A DNA stretch of 64,000 nt from GCA-2730975 sp937893275 (GCA_963968595.1 CAXAHJ010000001.1:1-64000); one strand, 5' to 3'; numbered from the stretch's first letter, positions 51,186 through 60,218 are shown. Translations and numbers: made by a program. Notes: generated by a model from the sequence alone, not told the origin.

Positions 51186-52121
51186 ATGCGACCAATCGGT
51201 GAATTTGATGACGAGGAAAGGGCTTCCACCTTTTCAGGATACCTCAACTACAAGGGAATCTCTTGTGAAGTTGAGGAAGATGACGAGGGAAAGTCATGGA
51301 CCGTATGGGCTCATAACGAAGAAACGCTCGCCAAGGCGATTGCCGAAATACATGAATTTCGCCAAAAGCCGGACGCCTCCAAATACGCGGAACTTGCTCG
51401 CGAGGCTCAAAAACAAGAAAAGAAAGAACGCAAAATTGAGGAAAACAAAGCCAGTCGTTGGCGGCAAGAAACATTGAGAGACCGTTGGCAGGACAGAAAT
51501 AGAAGGCCTGGAATCATGACCATGGCACTCATCATCACTTGTGCCGCCACATTTTTTGTTTCCAAGAGGGGAGAAAACACGGAACCGGTAGGAGCTTTTT
51601 ATATTTCAGAATACGTTCACCTTGGCGCCAAAGATGCCCCTGTATATCTTGCGGCAACGCAGACCGTTCTTCCCGAGGTGATGCAGGGTCAAGTTTGGCG
51701 ATTAATCACGCCCATCTTCCTTCATTTTGGGTTCCTTCACATTCTATTCAACATGTTTTGGCTTCACGACTTGGGTAGCCTTATCGAAAACCGACGGGGG
51801 ACGGGGCACTTTGTCGCTTTTATTCTATTGGCAGCAATTATATCGAACATTGCTCAGTATTGTGTATCCGGACCTAGCTTTGGAGGAATGTCGGGGGTAG
51901 TATATGCTCTGTTCGGTTATGTTTGGATGAAGGGGAAATTCGACCCTGGAGATGGAATTGAAATGAATCCGTCCACGGTCATTATTATGCTTGGTTGGTT
52001 CGTTCTCTGTTTTACTGGAATGTTCGGACATGTGGCCAACTGGGCCCACGCCGCAGGATTAGCCGTAGGTACACTATGGGGTTATGCTTCCGCTATGCGA
52101 TGGACGGGCAATCGAGGGTAG
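51186..52121 (+). CDS. Rhomboid family serine protease
   Basis: 311 residues. The N-terminal cytosolic domain (about 1-100) is like that of GlpG (RPIGEFDDEERASTFSGYL), with a charged helix to about 108. The transmembrane core has the catalytic Ser236 in GGMSGVVYAL and His288 in NWAHAAG, plus HFGFLHILFNMFWL. It is an intramembrane protease of the inner membrane. The preceding site-2 protease makes this a pair of intramembrane proteases. It is convergent with pyrE. Confidence 0.9.
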   Translation: MRPIGEFDDEERASTFSGYLNYKGISCEVEEDDEGKSWTVWAHNEETLAKAIAEIHEFRQKPDASKYAELAREAQKQEKKERKIEENKASRWRQETLRDRWQDRNRRPGIMTMALIITCAATFFVSKRGENTEPVGAFYISEYVHLGAKDAPVYLAATQTVLPEVMQGQVWRLITPIFLHFGFLHILFNMFWLHDLGSLIENRRGTGHFVAFILLAAIISNIAQYCVSGPSFGGMSGVVYALFGYVWMKGKFDPGDGIEMNPSTVIIMLGWFVLCFTGMFGHVANWAHAAGLAVGTLWGYASAMRWTGNRG

Positions 52122-52158
52122 GAGCAAGGTTCTTCCTTCTCTCTCGCTTTTTCGGAAT

Positions 52159-52728
52159 TCAGCTACCTGGCTTCATTGGCGGAATAGCTTCTAGTTCAGG
52201 GGGAAGAGAGTCCGGTTCGTAGGTAGGAAAACTCATTTCTACGAGAGGGACAAAGGGAACCCCAAAGTCAGTCTTGCCTCCACTTCGGTCAACCAGTACC
52301 GCAACCGCACTCACTTCACAACCGATGCCTTGAACGATATCGAGAGCTTCACGAACCCGTCCGCCACGAGTTACAACGTCTTCAATTATTAATACGCGCT
52401 CGCTCCTCTCTAGTTTGAAATTTCGGCGGAGGGCTAGTTTGTCGTCCACCTTTTCGAGAAACAGGTAGCGTTTTTCCATCCGCCTGGCAATTTCCTGACC
52501 AAGAACAAGAGCACCCATGGCAGGAGCCACAACCACATCGACCTCAACGTCGCCCATTTTTTCGATGAGCATTTCGCTGAGCCTGCTTACCTTGTCGAGA
52601 TACTGGCATACCTGAGCGCATTGGAAAAAATGGCCGCTCCGCAGACCTGAGCGCAGAGTGAAATGGCCAGTCAATAGGGCTCCGGTTTCCTTGAAAATAG
52701 ATAGCGCTTCCTCTTGCGAATTCTGCAT
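52159..52728 (-). CDS. pyrE: Orotate phosphoribosyltransferase
   Basis: 189 residues, pyrimidine synthesis (orotate plus PRPP to OMP). It has the N-terminal TGALLTGHFTLRSG and the PRPP motif VLIIEDVVTRGGR. ATG 52728 matches the family's usual N-terminus; the frame continues to TTG 52779 with an AGAGGT upstream inside bioC, so a longer start cannot be excluded. It is the last gene of the biotin operon, 37 bp after bioC, which is an unusual partner for biotin genes. Confidence 0.9.
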   Translation of the reverse strand: MQNSQEEALSIFKETGALLTGHFTLRSGLRSGHFFQCAQVCQYLDKVSRLSEMLIEKMGDVEVDVVVAPAMGALVLGQEIARRMEKRYLFLEKVDDKLALRRNFKLERSERVLIIEDVVTRGGRVREALDIVQGIGCEVSAVAVLVDRSGGKTDFGVPFVPLVEMSFPTYEPDSLPPELEAIPPMKPGS

Positions 52729-52765
52729 GAATGGGAAGGTTTCAAGCCCTTCCAAAAAAGCAAAC

Positions 52766-53488
52766 TTATTCGCTGCCAACCGCCACCTCTAGGCGAAAGA
52801 AGTTCCATGTTGAATAGGTACTAACCTCCCCACGAAAGGATTCGTCGTAAGCACGAAGAAGCTTACGCAGGTGATTAGCGTCGAGGCGGGTCATGCCGGT
52901 GGCGCCGATCGCTCTTAAATCCCTCAGCAGGGCAACGGCATCCTCGTGAAAGAACTTCCGAAGACTTTCCTCCGATCGCAGTATTTCAAAACCGGCACGC
53001 TCAAAGGCATGGTTCCATTCTCGGGCATCCAGCCAAGATAGAGAAGTGATGCCCGGATGCAGTGATTCGAGTTCGCCCAAGGTGCCTTTGATGAAGAAAA
53101 GGCAAAGAACTCGTCCAGTCGGGGTGAGCAATTCACGCCATTGCTCCAAGGACTCTTTTGGGTTCTTGCACCATTGAAGGAGGCTGGCCGAATATAGTCG
53201 ATCCACGCGGGAACTCGTTTCGGGAGACCAAGCATCGAGTTTCTCCCAGCGACACGCCGAGACGCGTTGTTGGCCTTCCGCCAGCATTGCAGGAGACAAG
53301 TCGGTAGCCGTAAGATCGACCCCGGTATTTGTGATAAACTGAGTAAAGAGGCCGGTGCCTGCGCCAAATTCAATAGCCGTCTTGCCCGAAAGGTTTAGTT
53401 CCAACCACTCGGATCCCCAATCCGCAAGTTCCGCCTGAATCTTTGCAGCGCCTTCATAACTGCCCGCTCGCTTATCAAAGCTAGACAT
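52766..53488 (-). CDS. bioC: Malonyl-ACP O-methyltransferase
   Basis: 240 residues, SAM-dependent methyltransferase that starts pimeloyl-ACP synthesis by masking the malonyl carboxylate. The motif is AIEFGAGTGLFT, with VDLTATDLSPAML and CRWEKLDAW. ATG 53488 overlaps the upstream esterase-like gene by 8 bp; a longer frame (to 53518) would extend further into that gene. Position between the esterase-like gene and pyrE in a bio operon supports the assignment. Confidence 0.85.
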   Translation of the reverse strand: MSSFDKRAGSYEGAAKIQAELADWGSEWLELNLSGKTAIEFGAGTGLFTQFITNTGVDLTATDLSPAMLAEGQQRVSACRWEKLDAWSPETSSRVDRLYSASLLQWCKNPKESLEQWRELLTPTGRVLCLFFIKGTLGELESLHPGITSLSWLDAREWNHAFERAGFEILRSEESLRKFFHEDAVALLRDLRAIGATGMTRLDANHLRKLLRAYDESFRGEVSTYSTWNFFRLEVAVGSE

Positions 53489-54089
53489 GGGTTTTTTTGT
53501 TGAAAAGTAATTCTTCAAGCAAGTCCTCGAATCGATGACCAGCCTCCGGTAAAACTTTCGCCGTTGGAAAGAATTTCAGTAGACGGCTGGCGTCTAGAAT
53601 GGGATCTTGGCCCCCGAGGAGGACTTCATGATATCGGCTCGAGATTGTTTCTTGATTCACGGCTTTCTCCAAAAGCAAATCCAGCCCCCAAGCTAAATCC
53701 TCGACAGGGTAGGGGAGATCCTTCGCATTTACCCCGAGATCGGCACGATCGTAGAAGTCATTTACCGTTGTAAGCGCATCTGTTCTCAAACCTCGCGCAG
53801 TGACTTTCAATTGTGTCTTGCTTACCTTCCCGCCACGATCAGCCTCACGGGGAAACTCGACAAAAGGAGAAAGCAGCACGAACCCTCGCTTGGCGGTAAA
53901 ACGGTCTGGCCAAAGGAGCATAAGAAAGGCTCCCAATGAATGACCTACCAACCAATCGAAATCCTCTTCTATTTGGATCTTCGCCGTTGGGACAACTGCA
54001 CGATGCTCTATCTCAGGAAAACGTTTCGACGCCTGTTCAAGTATGAGATCTGGTGAAATCGCCCAACCTCCTATCCATAAAACTTTCAA
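53481..54089 (-). CDS. Alpha/beta hydrolase, probable BioH-type pimeloyl-ACP methyl ester esterase
   Basis: 202 residues with an alpha/beta-hydrolase triad: Ser51 in GHSLGA, Asp162 in GGQDP and His185 in PEAGHRFED. It lies between bioF and bioC and so should remove the methyl group from pimeloyl-ACP. It is shorter than E. coli BioH (256 aa) and has a WIGGWAISPDL start. It does not clearly match BioH, BioG, BioK, BioJ or BioV in my reading. TTG 54089 overlaps the bioF TGA (TTGA) and has GGAG 7 bp upstream. Confidence 0.7.
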   Translation of the reverse strand: MKVLWIGGWAISPDLILEQASKRFPEIEHRAVVPTAKIQIEEDFDWLVGHSLGAFLMLLWPDRFTAKRGFVLLSPFVEFPREADRGGKVSKTQLKVTARGLRTDALTTVNDFYDRADLGVNAKDLPYPVEDLAWGLDLLLEKAVNQETISSRYHEVLLGGQDPILDASRLLKFFPTAKVLPEAGHRFEDLLEELLFNKKTHV

Positions 54090-55225
54090 TTTATTGCTCC
54101 GGCCAATCGTTCCGCAAGTCCATCGATGGAAAGTCCCGCTTTGTATGACATGCGCAGTCGCGCAGCGCCTTCAGGCACGGTTGGAGGACGAATGGCGACC
54201 ACCTTCAGACGATCACGTTCTAGATTCTCGGCTGCTCGCATGGCGAGATCGGCTTCGCCGATAAGAATGGGAACTACCGGAGAATCTCCCATAATAGTCT
54301 GGAGGCCTTGGATCTCTAACTCTTGCCTAAGAGCAGATGCAGATGCCCGCCAAATAGGCCGATCACACTCGAGGTTTTCTGCAATCTCAACGGCCTTGGA
54401 AGCAGCGGCGGCGTTTGCGGGAGCAAGAAATGTCGAATAGACGTATTCAGCAGCAAAATTCTCAACAAGCCGTTTCACGGAAGTATTGCGAAATATTGTA
54501 AAAGCACCCTGAGACCCAAGTGCCTTACCGAGTGTGCCTACGAGGACATCGACATGCTCAAGAACGCCTGCGTGCTCTGCAAGACCTGTGCCTTTAGGAC
54601 CGTACCAACCGAGAGCGTGGGCTTCGTCGAGAATCAAGACAAAGCCATATTTTTCTCGGAGATTGGCCAAAAAATCCAAGTCGGGACAATCGCCATCCAT
54701 TCCGAAAACGGTCTCGGTCGCTACGAACATTGGTCGGTCGGTAATATTTTTACGCAATAGGCCTTCAAGCTCTACAAGATCAAGGTGTGGGTAGCGACTG
54801 AAGCGAGCCCCAGACGAAAGAATCCCAGCAAGCATGCTCTGGTGGACAAGACGGTCTGCAAATACATAGTCTCCCTTTTGAGGAAGCAGACCCAGCAAGG
54901 CGCGATTCGCAGCATAACCGGAATTCCATAGCATCACTTGATCGGCCGATACGGAATACCATGCGGCAATCCGATTTACCAATTCTTCGTGAGGTGGGCG
55001 AAATCCAGTTACCAAAGGCGCGGCCGAGGCCGAACAACCGAAGCGACCAATCGCTTCTCGAGCTGCAGCCTTTACGTCAGGGTGAGAGGCAAGGCCAAGA
55101 TAGTCATTGTCCGCAAGATTAAGGATGTCTCTATCGTTTCCCCAAGCACGAGTAATCCGAGTGAGCCCGGCCTCCTCTCGTTCCCTCAGTACCTCCTCGC
55201 TGCGCCGGTGGAGAAAGTCCTTCAT
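54086..55225 (-). CDS. bioF: 8-amino-7-oxononanoate synthase
   Basis: 379 residues, PLP enzyme joining pimeloyl-ACP and alanine. It has NDYLGLASHP, LDEAHALGWYGPKG, and the PLP lysine in VGTLGKALGSQG (Lys234 from this start). ATG 55225 overlaps the bioD stop in an ATGA and has GGGAG upstream; a GTG at 55237 is the longer alternative. It overlaps the esterase gene by 4 bp. Confidence 0.92.
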   Translation of the reverse strand: MKDFLHRRSEEVLREREEAGLTRITRAWGNDRDILNLADNDYLGLASHPDVKAAAREAIGRFGCSASAAPLVTGFRPPHEELVNRIAAWYSVSADQVMLWNSGYAANRALLGLLPQKGDYVFADRLVHQSMLAGILSSGARFSRYPHLDLVELEGLLRKNITDRPMFVATETVFGMDGDCPDLDFLANLREKYGFVLILDEAHALGWYGPKGTGLAEHAGVLEHVDVLVGTLGKALGSQGAFTIFRNTSVKRLVENFAAEYVYSTFLAPANAAAASKAVEIAENLECDRPIWRASASALRQELEIQGLQTIMGDSPVVPILIGEADLAMRAAENLERDRLKVVAIRPPTVPEGAARLRMSYKAGLSIDGLAERLAGAIN

Positions 55226-55860
55226 GCTTGCTCCCACGGGAAGCTGGACTCGACGGGATCAAGATTTCCGTGCCTTTGCGTCGCCCAAACGGGTAAGATT
55301 TCGCGAGAGAGTCCCTGTTCGTTCGCGGAACGAGTTATCGCATCAAGCGAACGAGTTTCGTTCAACCATAGCCCGCAAGGGATTGCACAGTCCCCGAGGT
55401 GGGAAGCCAAAAGTCGAGCTTGGTTTAGCACGCCTAAACGATTTTCGATCACAAGGATTAAATAATCAACGGGTAGGTTCTTGGCGAAATCGAGCCAATC
55501 GAGCCCTTTCTCGTCGATGGGAGTGGCAAGTCCTCCCGCACCCTCAATCACTAGATTCTCACTTTCTTCGGAAAAAGATCGAGCCCTTGAAACAAGTTCC
55601 GAAAAATCCAATTCCTTGCCATCCATCTTGGCCGCTTCGACTGGCGCCAAGGGTTGGCGAAAGTTAAGTAGAGTATGAACCTCAAGACTTTCATTCCGGG
55701 CATTGACATAAGTGGCGTCAAGAGGTTCAGCCGAACCAGTTTCAATTGGTTTGACATAGCATGTAGAGCCTACGGAAGAAAGGCGGTGGGCAAGAAAGGC
55801 GGAAGCTACAGTCTTGCCGATACCCGTGTCGTTTCCTGAAACGAGAATGGCGAGAGACAC
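55222..55860 (-). CDS. bioD: Dethiobiotin synthetase
   Basis: 212 residues. It carboxylates 7,8-diaminopelargonic acid with ATP. The Walker A-like GNDTGIGKT (9-17), KPIETG, and EGAGGLATPI motifs are present. It starts 8 bp after bioB and overlaps bioF by 4 bp. Confidence 0.92.
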   Translation of the reverse strand: MSLAILVSGNDTGIGKTVASAFLAHRLSSVGSTCYVKPIETGSAEPLDATYVNARNESLEVHTLLNFRQPLAPVEAAKMDGKELDFSELVSRARSFSEESENLVIEGAGGLATPIDEKGLDWLDFAKNLPVDYLILVIENRLGVLNQARLLASHLGDCAIPCGLWLNETRSLDAITRSANEQGLSREILPVWATQRHGNLDPVESSFPWEQA

Positions 55861-55868
55861 AGTATTTT

Positions 55869-56867
55869 TTAGCCCGCCAAAATTGCCGGGGTGGTTGCCT
55901 CTCGACCCTGAGCGGCTCGAGCTTCGTCTGGATGAATGTTCCGGAGACCGAGTTTTTCAAGGAGAAGAGAGTCCTCGTCTTGTCCGGGATTGGGAGTGGT
56001 TAGCAGTTTGTCGCCTAAGAAAATGCTGTTGGCTCCTGCGAGGAAGGAAAGGGTTTGTAATTCTTCGCTCATTTCGGTTCGTCCTGCCGAGAGACGCACC
56101 ATAGCTCGGGGCATAAGGATTCTTGCCGTGGCAATCATACGAACAAAGGCGATCCCGTCGACCTGCTCTTGGTCTCCCATGGGAGTACCCTCCACGGCGA
56201 CCAAAGAATTAATGGGCACGGACTCGGGCTGAGGGTCAAGATTCGCCAATTCAGCTAAAAGCCCAAGGCGGTCTTCCTTGCTCTCTCCCATGCCAAGGAT
56301 GCCTCCGCAACACACTTCCATGCCCGCCTTTCTAACATTGGCTAAGGTCTCGAGACGATCATCGTAAGACCGAGTGGTGATAATCTCTTGATAAAACTCT
56401 CTAGATGTATCGAGGTTGTGATTGTAGACAGAACAGCCCGCCTCCTTGAGACGAACAGCTTGCTCCTCTTCCATCATTCCAAGAGTACAGCATACCTCCA
56501 TCCCCATATCTCTAACGGCGGTAACCGTCTGCAACACGGATTCGTACTGAGGCCCATCCGGAACCTTGCGCCAAGCCGCTCCCATACAGAAACGAGTGGC
56601 GCCGACTTCATGGGCCGCTCGAGCGTCACTAAGTATAGAGGCCGTATCTAGAAGCGTCTCAGATTCAACAAATGTATTGTAATGGGCGGACTGAGGACAA
56701 TATTTGCAATCCTCGGGACAGGCACCAGTCTTGATGGACTTGAGGGCACAGGACTGTACTCCCGAAGGGTCTTGATGCCGATGGTGAGCTTCCTGCGCTC
56801 GATAAATAAGCGTAGTAATCGGGAGATCGTAAATGGAACGAATTTCTTCAATGGTATAGCGAGTCAT
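55869..56867 (-). CDS. bioB: Biotin synthase
   Basis: 332 residues, radical SAM enzyme that inserts sulfur into dethiobiotin. The [4Fe-4S] cysteines are 50, 54 and 57 (C-x3-C-x2-C in GACPEDCKYC). The [2Fe-2S]-site residues are in GATRFCMGAAW, VCCTLGM and NHNLDT. VRLSAGR carries the Arg of the second cluster. It starts 45 bp after bioA. Confidence 0.95.
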   Translation of the reverse strand: MTRYTIEEIRSIYDLPITTLIYRAQEAHHRHQDPSGVQSCALKSIKTGACPEDCKYCPQSAHYNTFVESETLLDTASILSDARAAHEVGATRFCMGAAWRKVPDGPQYESVLQTVTAVRDMGMEVCCTLGMMEEEQAVRLKEAGCSVYNHNLDTSREFYQEIITTRSYDDRLETLANVRKAGMEVCCGGILGMGESKEDRLGLLAELANLDPQPESVPINSLVAVEGTPMGDQEQVDGIAFVRMIATARILMPRAMVRLSAGRTEMSEELQTLSFLAGANSIFLGDKLLTTPNPGQDEDSLLLEKLGLRNIHPDEARAAQGREATTPAILAG

Positions 56868-56912
56868 AGGATGTTCTTGATGAAGGGTGCAGGTTTTTAA
56901 GGTAAATTAGCT

Positions 56913-58298
56913 TCAGTATGAAGTCGCCTCGATTGCTTCTAGGGCAGTAGAGCAAAGAAAGGAAATCTCTTCGTCGGAAATGACGATAGGAGGAACGAGT
57001 GGCAAAGAATTGCCAAGTGGGCGGAGCAAAAGACCACGGTCACGAGCTTCGAGACACGCATCCCTAGCAAATCGACTTTCATGAGGAAAAGATGCTCCGG
57101 CTTCAGGACAAAGATCCAAGCAAGCGGTTAGACCTCTTTGCCGAATGCGACGAATGCGAGGATGGTCCGAGAAAGTTTCACTTACAACACGACCAAAAAT
57201 TTCTACGGTTCTCGCAACCGCTCCGGAGCTGATTCGATCTTCCAAAAGCTCGCAACTGCGCAATGCAACAGCTGCACCCAACGGATTCGCCGTATAGGTG
57301 TGGCCATGATAGAAGGTCTTGTGCTCATGAAACGGACCAGTAAAGGAGTCAAACACTTCGTTGGTAGTCAAAGTGGCGGCCAAAGGAAGGTAACCTCCCG
57401 TGAGGCCTTTAGCGAGGCAGAGAAAATCGGGCAGAACCCCTTCCGAGGCACAAACATAAGTTGATCCGAGGCGCCCAAATGCGACAAAGACCTCGTCGAG
57501 GATCAAGTGTGCACCAGCTTCACGACAGAGGGCTTCAACCTTCCCAGCAAAACCCGGTGGTTGCTGCATCATGCCAGCTGCCCCCTGTACCGAGGGCTCT
57601 AGAACAAGAGCGGCCACCCGTCCTTTTTCCTCTTGAAGAATCCGAGTCAGGGAATCGAGGCTCTCGGTATCGGTCGCATGCTGTACTTCCCCGCCACACT
57701 CTAAGCAGACGGGGGCCTTGAATCGACGAACGGGAAAAGACCAGCGCCGCCATGGTTCGGTAAAAGGTCCGTCCGCTCCTAGGGCCATTGTTCCGAAGGT
57801 ATCCCCGTGATAACCCCCTTCCATGACAACAATGACAGACCGCTCGGATTGCCCCATCAATTGCCAATGCCGAAGCGATTGCTTCAGCGCCACCTCGACC
57901 GAAGTCGAGCCATTGTCCGAATAGAAGACTTTTTCCAAGCCTGAGGGTGAAGATTCCGCAAGCCGTTTGCTCAAGAGAGTGGCAGGATCATGGGCAAGCC
58001 CAAGGTAGGTGGAATGCGCAACGCGATCCAGTTGCTCGACAATGGCTTCGTTCAAGGCGAGCTCCCCATGTCCATGGACATTGGTCCAAGTAGATGCATT
58101 TCCATCCAGATAGCGATTGCCTTCCCGATCAAACAGCCAGCAACCCTTACCTCGCGCGATGCTCAAGGGCCGCAACACTTCACGCTCCATGGTCTGGGCA
58201 AATGGATGCCACGCGTACTCGCGATCCCATGCATCCCTTTCGGCACTCTCGGCAGAATCTGCCAAGGGTATCTGAAGTTCTGTTAAGGGAGGAATCAT
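56913..58298 (-). CDS. bioA: Adenosylmethionine-8-amino-7-oxononanoate transaminase
   Basis: 461 residues, PLP transaminase using SAM as amino donor. Motifs are DGNASTWTNVHGHG, SDNGSTSVEVALK, and GGYHGDTFGTMALG. DEVFVAFGRLG (usual form DEIATGFGRTG) is slightly divergent, and the PLP lysine is Lys297 in LAKGLTGGY. It is the first gene of bioA-B-D-F-esterase-C-pyrE. A palindrome covers its start codon, and another inverted repeat lies just upstream. Confidence 0.93.
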   Translation of the reverse strand: MIPPLTELQIPLADSAESAERDAWDREYAWHPFAQTMEREVLRPLSIARGKGCWLFDREGNRYLDGNASTWTNVHGHGELALNEAIVEQLDRVAHSTYLGLAHDPATLLSKRLAESSPSGLEKVFYSDNGSTSVEVALKQSLRHWQLMGQSERSVIVVMEGGYHGDTFGTMALGADGPFTEPWRRWSFPVRRFKAPVCLECGGEVQHATDTESLDSLTRILQEEKGRVAALVLEPSVQGAAGMMQQPPGFAGKVEALCREAGAHLILDEVFVAFGRLGSTYVCASEGVLPDFLCLAKGLTGGYLPLAATLTTNEVFDSFTGPFHEHKTFYHGHTYTANPLGAAVALRSCELLEDRISSGAVARTVEIFGRVVSETFSDHPRIRRIRQRGLTACLDLCPEAGASFPHESRFARDACLEARDRGLLLRPLGNSLPLVPPIVISDEEISFLCSTALEAIEATSY

Positions 58299-58309
58299 TT
58301 TCCCTTAAC
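58282..58309. repeat. Perfect 8-bp inverted repeat over the bioA start codon
   Basis: GTTAAGGG (58282-58289) and CCCTTAAC (58302-58309) flank 12 bp that contain the bioA ATG. In RNA this would hide the start codon in a hairpin loop; in DNA it could be part of a repressor site. Confidence 0.6.
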
Positions 58310-58336
58310 TTAACTAAATGCTTATGAAATGTTAAG
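58309..58336. promoter_or_regulatory. Candidate BirA-type operator upstream of bioA
   Basis: CTTAAC-N16-GTTAAG (58309-58314 and 58331-58336). BirA operators are inverted repeats around a TTAAC-like core separated by 14-16 bp. The core and the spacing fit, but the outer bases differ from the TTGTTAACC consensus. A second copy of CTTAAC overlaps at 58304-58309. Confidence 0.4.
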
Positions 58337-58423
58337 CTAGAAGAATAAAATCTTTAACAAAAGTGCCGTCAGACCAACTAAGCCCAGTCGGCAAGGTCGC
58401 GAAAACCGTAATTCTCGCCTAAC

Positions 58424-60058
58424 TTACTTCTTAAAACCGTCGACCTTCGCGAGAAACTTTTGAGGCTCTTTCTCGAACTTGGCTTTGCAGTTTCCGCAAC
58501 AGAAGGCGACTGACTGACCCTTGAAGATAAATACCTGTGCTTTATCTATCGGCTTACCCGAGACGGGGCATTTTTTGTTTACGGGATTGCCGGTTTTAAC
58601 TTGCTTGTCGTCTTTCTTGACCTCCTTCTCGGACGATGCGGCTTCCGCTTTCCAGCCGAGATTGATAACTGGTCCAGCAGAGCGGATATTGACAAGCACC
58701 GTCCGAAGGCTTGCTTGTTTTGCTTCAACTCCAACATCTAGGTCGTCCTTAACGCCATCCAGTTTTTCCTTTGCCTTTGCAAAAGCGTCTGAGGGCTTGA
58801 AGTCCTTTAGCTTGGCACGGAAAGCACTAGGATCCTTATCGAATTTTCCTTTGCAATTGTCGCAACAGAACCCGACAGTTTGACCCTCAAGAACCGACTT
58901 TTTCGCCTTGTCCACATCCTTCCCACTTACAGGACATTTTGCATTTACCAGTTCTCCTGAAGCCGCGGAAGAAGCAGTTTTCTTCAGTGCTTCTTCATGC
59001 TTGGCTACTTCCTTCTCTTTGCTTGTTCGGAATTGATCGACTTCAACCTTGAGCCGCTTTCGGTCAGCCTCCAGTTTGGCCAGTTCTTTGGCGTCTACAA
59101 AGGCACTTCGAAGATCAGCAGCCCCGGCTTTGGTGACTTCGGTTTGCCAGAGAAATATCTTATTGAGTTTCTTAAGCTTCTTGAGATGAGCAATCCCTTT
59201 GTCGGAAACCTTCGTGCCATAGAGGTTCAAATATTCAAGATTCGCTAACTTTGCCACATGAGCCAAACCGTCATCGGAGACGGAAGTGTTCTCGAGATGA
59301 AGTCGAGTAACCTGAGTGCACTTGGCAACCTCGGCAAGACCGGCATCGGTCACTTTCGTTCGAGCAAGGTTGAGCCAAAGGAGTTGGGGCGATACACCCC
59401 CAAGCTTCTTGGCCTGCTCATCACCAAACTGCTCCCCGACATAAGAGGCGTTCACATACAAGGCATTTGTATCTTGGGCGACAGGCATGGTGAGAATGCC
59501 CAAGTCTTTCAGACCGGCAAGAGCTTTGGCATCAGCGGGCGGAAGCTTAGGTAGTTTGGGTTGCAGGACTGCAGTCGCAGATTCTTTCTTGCGAGGCGGA
59601 TTCTTGAGGATGGCTTCGGCTCCCGTTCGAGCTTCCCCCTTGAGATCGGAAACCTTGGAGTCAAAAGAGGCACCGGCGAGTATCCAAGCCTCGAAGACTT
59701 TGAGTTCATCTTTAGTGACGGGGTTGTGAGGTTCATCCTTGTCGACGGGGGGCATCACGTCGTCATCATCCGTTGGGAGGGATATGCGATAATAGAGCTC
59801 ACTGTCGTCAAGCTTACCTTTGACGATGATTTTAGCTCCCGCTCCCTTCCCGCCTTTGAGAAGATCTTTCACGGTATGGACCCGCAACTTGCCTTTATCC
59901 TTGGATTGCCCATGGCAATCGTAACACTTCGCGGCCAAAACGGGACGGATTACATCATCAAAAACTTTGGCCTTGTCCGGATTAGTCTCGGAAAACAAGT
60001 GAGATGAGACTACGACCAAACCCAAGACAGAGAATGTGAATGCTGTGATTGTTTTCAT
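58424..60058 (-). CDS. Planctomycete-type cytochrome c-LRR-double metal-binding protein
   Basis: 544 residues, signal peptide about 1-23. The modules run in order. First is a PSCyt1 cytochrome c domain (about 30-135, heme motif CYDCHG, not followed by the usual DUF1549/1553). Three to four leucine-rich repeats (about 225-310; LWLNLARTKVTDAGLAEVAK, LHLENTSVSDDGLAHVAK, LNLYGTKVSDKGIAHLKK) follow, then a charged coiled coil (about 330-370). Last come two copies of a small YHS/TRASH-like metal-binding domain (CPVSGK ... FCCDNCKGKF ... and CPVSGK ... FCCGNCKAKF). It is periplasmic. The combination of heme and two Cys-rich metal modules is unusual. Confidence 0.82.
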   Translation of the reverse strand: MKTITAFTFSVLGLVVVSSHLFSETNPDKAKVFDDVIRPVLAAKCYDCHGQSKDKGKLRVHTVKDLLKGGKGAGAKIIVKGKLDDSELYYRISLPTDDDDVMPPVDKDEPHNPVTKDELKVFEAWILAGASFDSKVSDLKGEARTGAEAILKNPPRKKESATAVLQPKLPKLPPADAKALAGLKDLGILTMPVAQDTNALYVNASYVGEQFGDEQAKKLGGVSPQLLWLNLARTKVTDAGLAEVAKCTQVTRLHLENTSVSDDGLAHVAKLANLEYLNLYGTKVSDKGIAHLKKLKKLNKIFLWQTEVTKAGAADLRSAFVDAKELAKLEADRKRLKVEVDQFRTSKEKEVAKHEEALKKTASSAASGELVNAKCPVSGKDVDKAKKSVLEGQTVGFCCDNCKGKFDKDPSAFRAKLKDFKPSDAFAKAKEKLDGVKDDLDVGVEAKQASLRTVLVNIRSAGPVINLGWKAEAASSEKEVKKDDKQVKTGNPVNKKCPVSGKPIDKAQVFIFKGQSVAFCCGNCKAKFEKEPQKFLAKVDGFKK

Positions 60059-60218
60059 GTTTATTGAAAATCGAGTTAGGATATATTAATTGGATATTGG
60101 GAAAGAACCCGACACTTCATCATTAGGCTTAAATTGTAAAGACCTCAATGATGGTAGAGGTGGAAATAATTTTCGCGAAAGCTTGAAGAACAAAAGGGTG
60201 TGTATAATTATGTTGAGC

